Assembly (NCBI GenBank): GCA_016742275.1
Contig: JACVCD010000022.1
Location: 17,263-81,262 of the forward strand
Direction of reading: 5' to 3'
From: Gemmatimonadaceae bacterium
Lineage (GTDB): Bacteria > Gemmatimonadota > Gemmatimonadetes > Gemmatimonadales > Gemmatimonadaceae
DNA length: 64,000 nucleotides
Shown here: piece after piece, positions 63,221-64,000 of the stretch
Layout: every line of letters starts with the position of its first letter
Position numbering within the stretch: the stretch's first letter is position 1
Notes under the pieces: generated by a model
The model's database searches: none
Told to the model about the DNA's origin: nothing
The model's input: only the letters and a program-made list of their open reading frames with translations
Position numbers and translations under genes: made by a program

Positions 63221-64000
63221 ATGATCAATCGCCTGCGGTTTCTGTTGATCGTCCTCTTCTGTGTCGCCCCGCTGCCGGTGTGTGCGCAGCTGACGGGCAG
63301 CATTCGCGGTGTGGTGCGTGCCAATCCCACGCTGGTTGGGTTGCCATACGCAGTGGTCGCCATTCCCTCGCGCAATCTCGAGCGTTTCAGCGGCGCCGAC
63401 GGGGCTTACCTGCTGACGAACGTGCCCGCTGGCGATCATCAGCTGCAGGTGCGTCGCATTGGCTTCGTGCCACGCACACTCACGGTACGTGTCGAAGCGG
63501 GTGGAGTGACCACATTGGACATTCATCTCGATCAGGTACCGGTGCGACTCGCCGGCATGATCGTGAATCCCGTGCAACCGTGTCGTCGTCCGGGCCTTCC
63601 CGATTCCGCTGCCAATCCCGAAGTCTGGCAGCTGGTGGCGTCGCTTCGCGAGAATGCCGCGACCTATCGTTCGCTCGTCAACCAGCACCCGTTTTCGTAC
63701 GCGCAAGCGCGTGCATTTGGCCAGCTCGTGGATACGATCGCTGAACTGCGAGGCATCGACTCCATTGTTGTTCCGGGCACCGCCGAGGACAATTACCGCC
63801 CGGGTCGTATCGTCAGCACGAGCCGTTCCGGATTGGCGCGTGAAACGGTCATGCGCATTCCGACCATTGTGGAATTGGCGTCGCGTTCATTCGTATCCAA
63901 TCACTGCTACACCTATGGCGGTTCGGCCGCATTCGGCAATGAGACCTGGTATCGTCTCGATATGCGTGCGGCCGATCGACTTGGGTCGCCGGATGTGCAT
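63221..64000 (+). CDS. Exported protein with carboxypeptidase-regulatory-like domain (partial)
   Basis: 260 residues visible; continues past the right edge with no stop. Signal peptide about 1-23 (ending VCAQ). Residues about 24-110 form a CarboxypepD_reg-like beta-sandwich: GSIRGVVRANPTLVGLPYAVVAIP, GADGAYLLTNVPAGDHQLQVRRIGF, VTTLDIHLDQVPVRLAGM (each in part). Such domains often precede TonB-dependent barrels in this kind of bacterium, but the following residues do not yet show a plug domain. The function is open. Confidence 0.8.
   Translation, partial: MINRLRFLLIVLFCVAPLPVCAQLTGSIRGVVRANPTLVGLPYAVVAIPSRNLERFSGADGAYLLTNVPAGDHQLQVRRIGFVPRTLTVRVEAGGVTTLDIHLDQVPVRLAGMIVNPVQPCRRPGLPDSAANPEVWQLVASLRENAATYRSLVNQHPFSYAQARAFGQLVDTIAELRGIDSIVVPGTAEDNYRPGRIVSTSRSGLARETVMRIPTIVELASRSFVSNHCYTYGGSAAFGNETWYRLDMRAADRLGSPDVH

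Noticed and set aside
1..64000. CRISPR arrays, insertion sequences, integrases
   Set aside because: No regularly spaced direct repeats, transposase motifs or terminal inverted repeats were recognised.

Overview
The window looks like a chromosomal segment of a Gram-negative, high-GC aerobe with respiratory flexibility. The best guess is a Gemmatimonadota (Gemmatimonas-like) bacterium. The reasons are the clade II type nitrous oxide reductase cluster, TonB-dependent uptake genes, S9 peptidases, compact operons and overall gene style. This taxonomic call is inference, because no rRNA gene is present.

Layout. 1-11.0 kb is one long minus-strand housekeeping operon (tilS-hpt-ftsH-DUF2723 membrane protein-yggS-divIVA-purine nucleoside phosphorylase-ileS) with overlaps or gaps under 45 bases; ileS runs off the left edge. 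11.1-13.8 kb holds a small membrane protein, the glnK-amtB ammonium pair and a DJ-1/PfpI protein. 13.9-22.5 kb is a nitrous oxide respiration block: a 12-helix heme-copper-like membrane protein, a divergent NsrR-type Rrf2 regulator with a 26-base palindrome, then nosZ, a fused membrane-domain/NosL gene, nosD, nosF, nosY and a lipoprotein cytochrome c. 22.6-28.5 kb carries a glycosyltransferase, a thioesterase/nitronate monooxygenase-like pair, a secreted lectin-like protein and an S9 peptidase.

28.5-28.93 kb has no ordinary gene but holds a consensus promoter, several nested hairpins, a perfect Shine-Dalgarno with a 21-codon frame and a strong terminal hairpin; I propose a structured RNA. 28.9-36.8 kb contains an HxlR-controlled SDR/NTF2 locus and a thrA-thrC-degenerate SDR-membrane protein-M28 peptidase run. 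36.8-42.4 kb is a glgP-glgA-GH57 glycogen operon. 42.4-45.7 kb is an HmuY-like lipoprotein plus TonB-dependent receptor (heme or iron uptake).

46.6-50.9 kb is a tightly coupled four-gene amidoligase operon: ATP-grasp, a second divergent ATP-grasp, a class I glutamine-amidotransferase-like C26 hydrolase and a GCS2 ligase. It probably makes and trims an unknown glutamyl or peptide conjugate. 50.9-51.3 kb is an AT-rich intergenic region with three DnaA boxes, an origin candidate. 51.3-53.2 kb holds three unrecognised genes. 53.3-64 kb has an S9 peptidase, ilvD, a DUF1707 protein, an amidase, a GntR regulator, TonB, a second Rrf2 regulator and two secreted proteins, the last one cut by the right edge.

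No tRNA, rRNA, insertion sequence, phage gene or CRISPR array was seen. Several regulators and secreted-protein genes have a -10 box exactly 6-7 bases before the ATG, suggesting leaderless transcripts.
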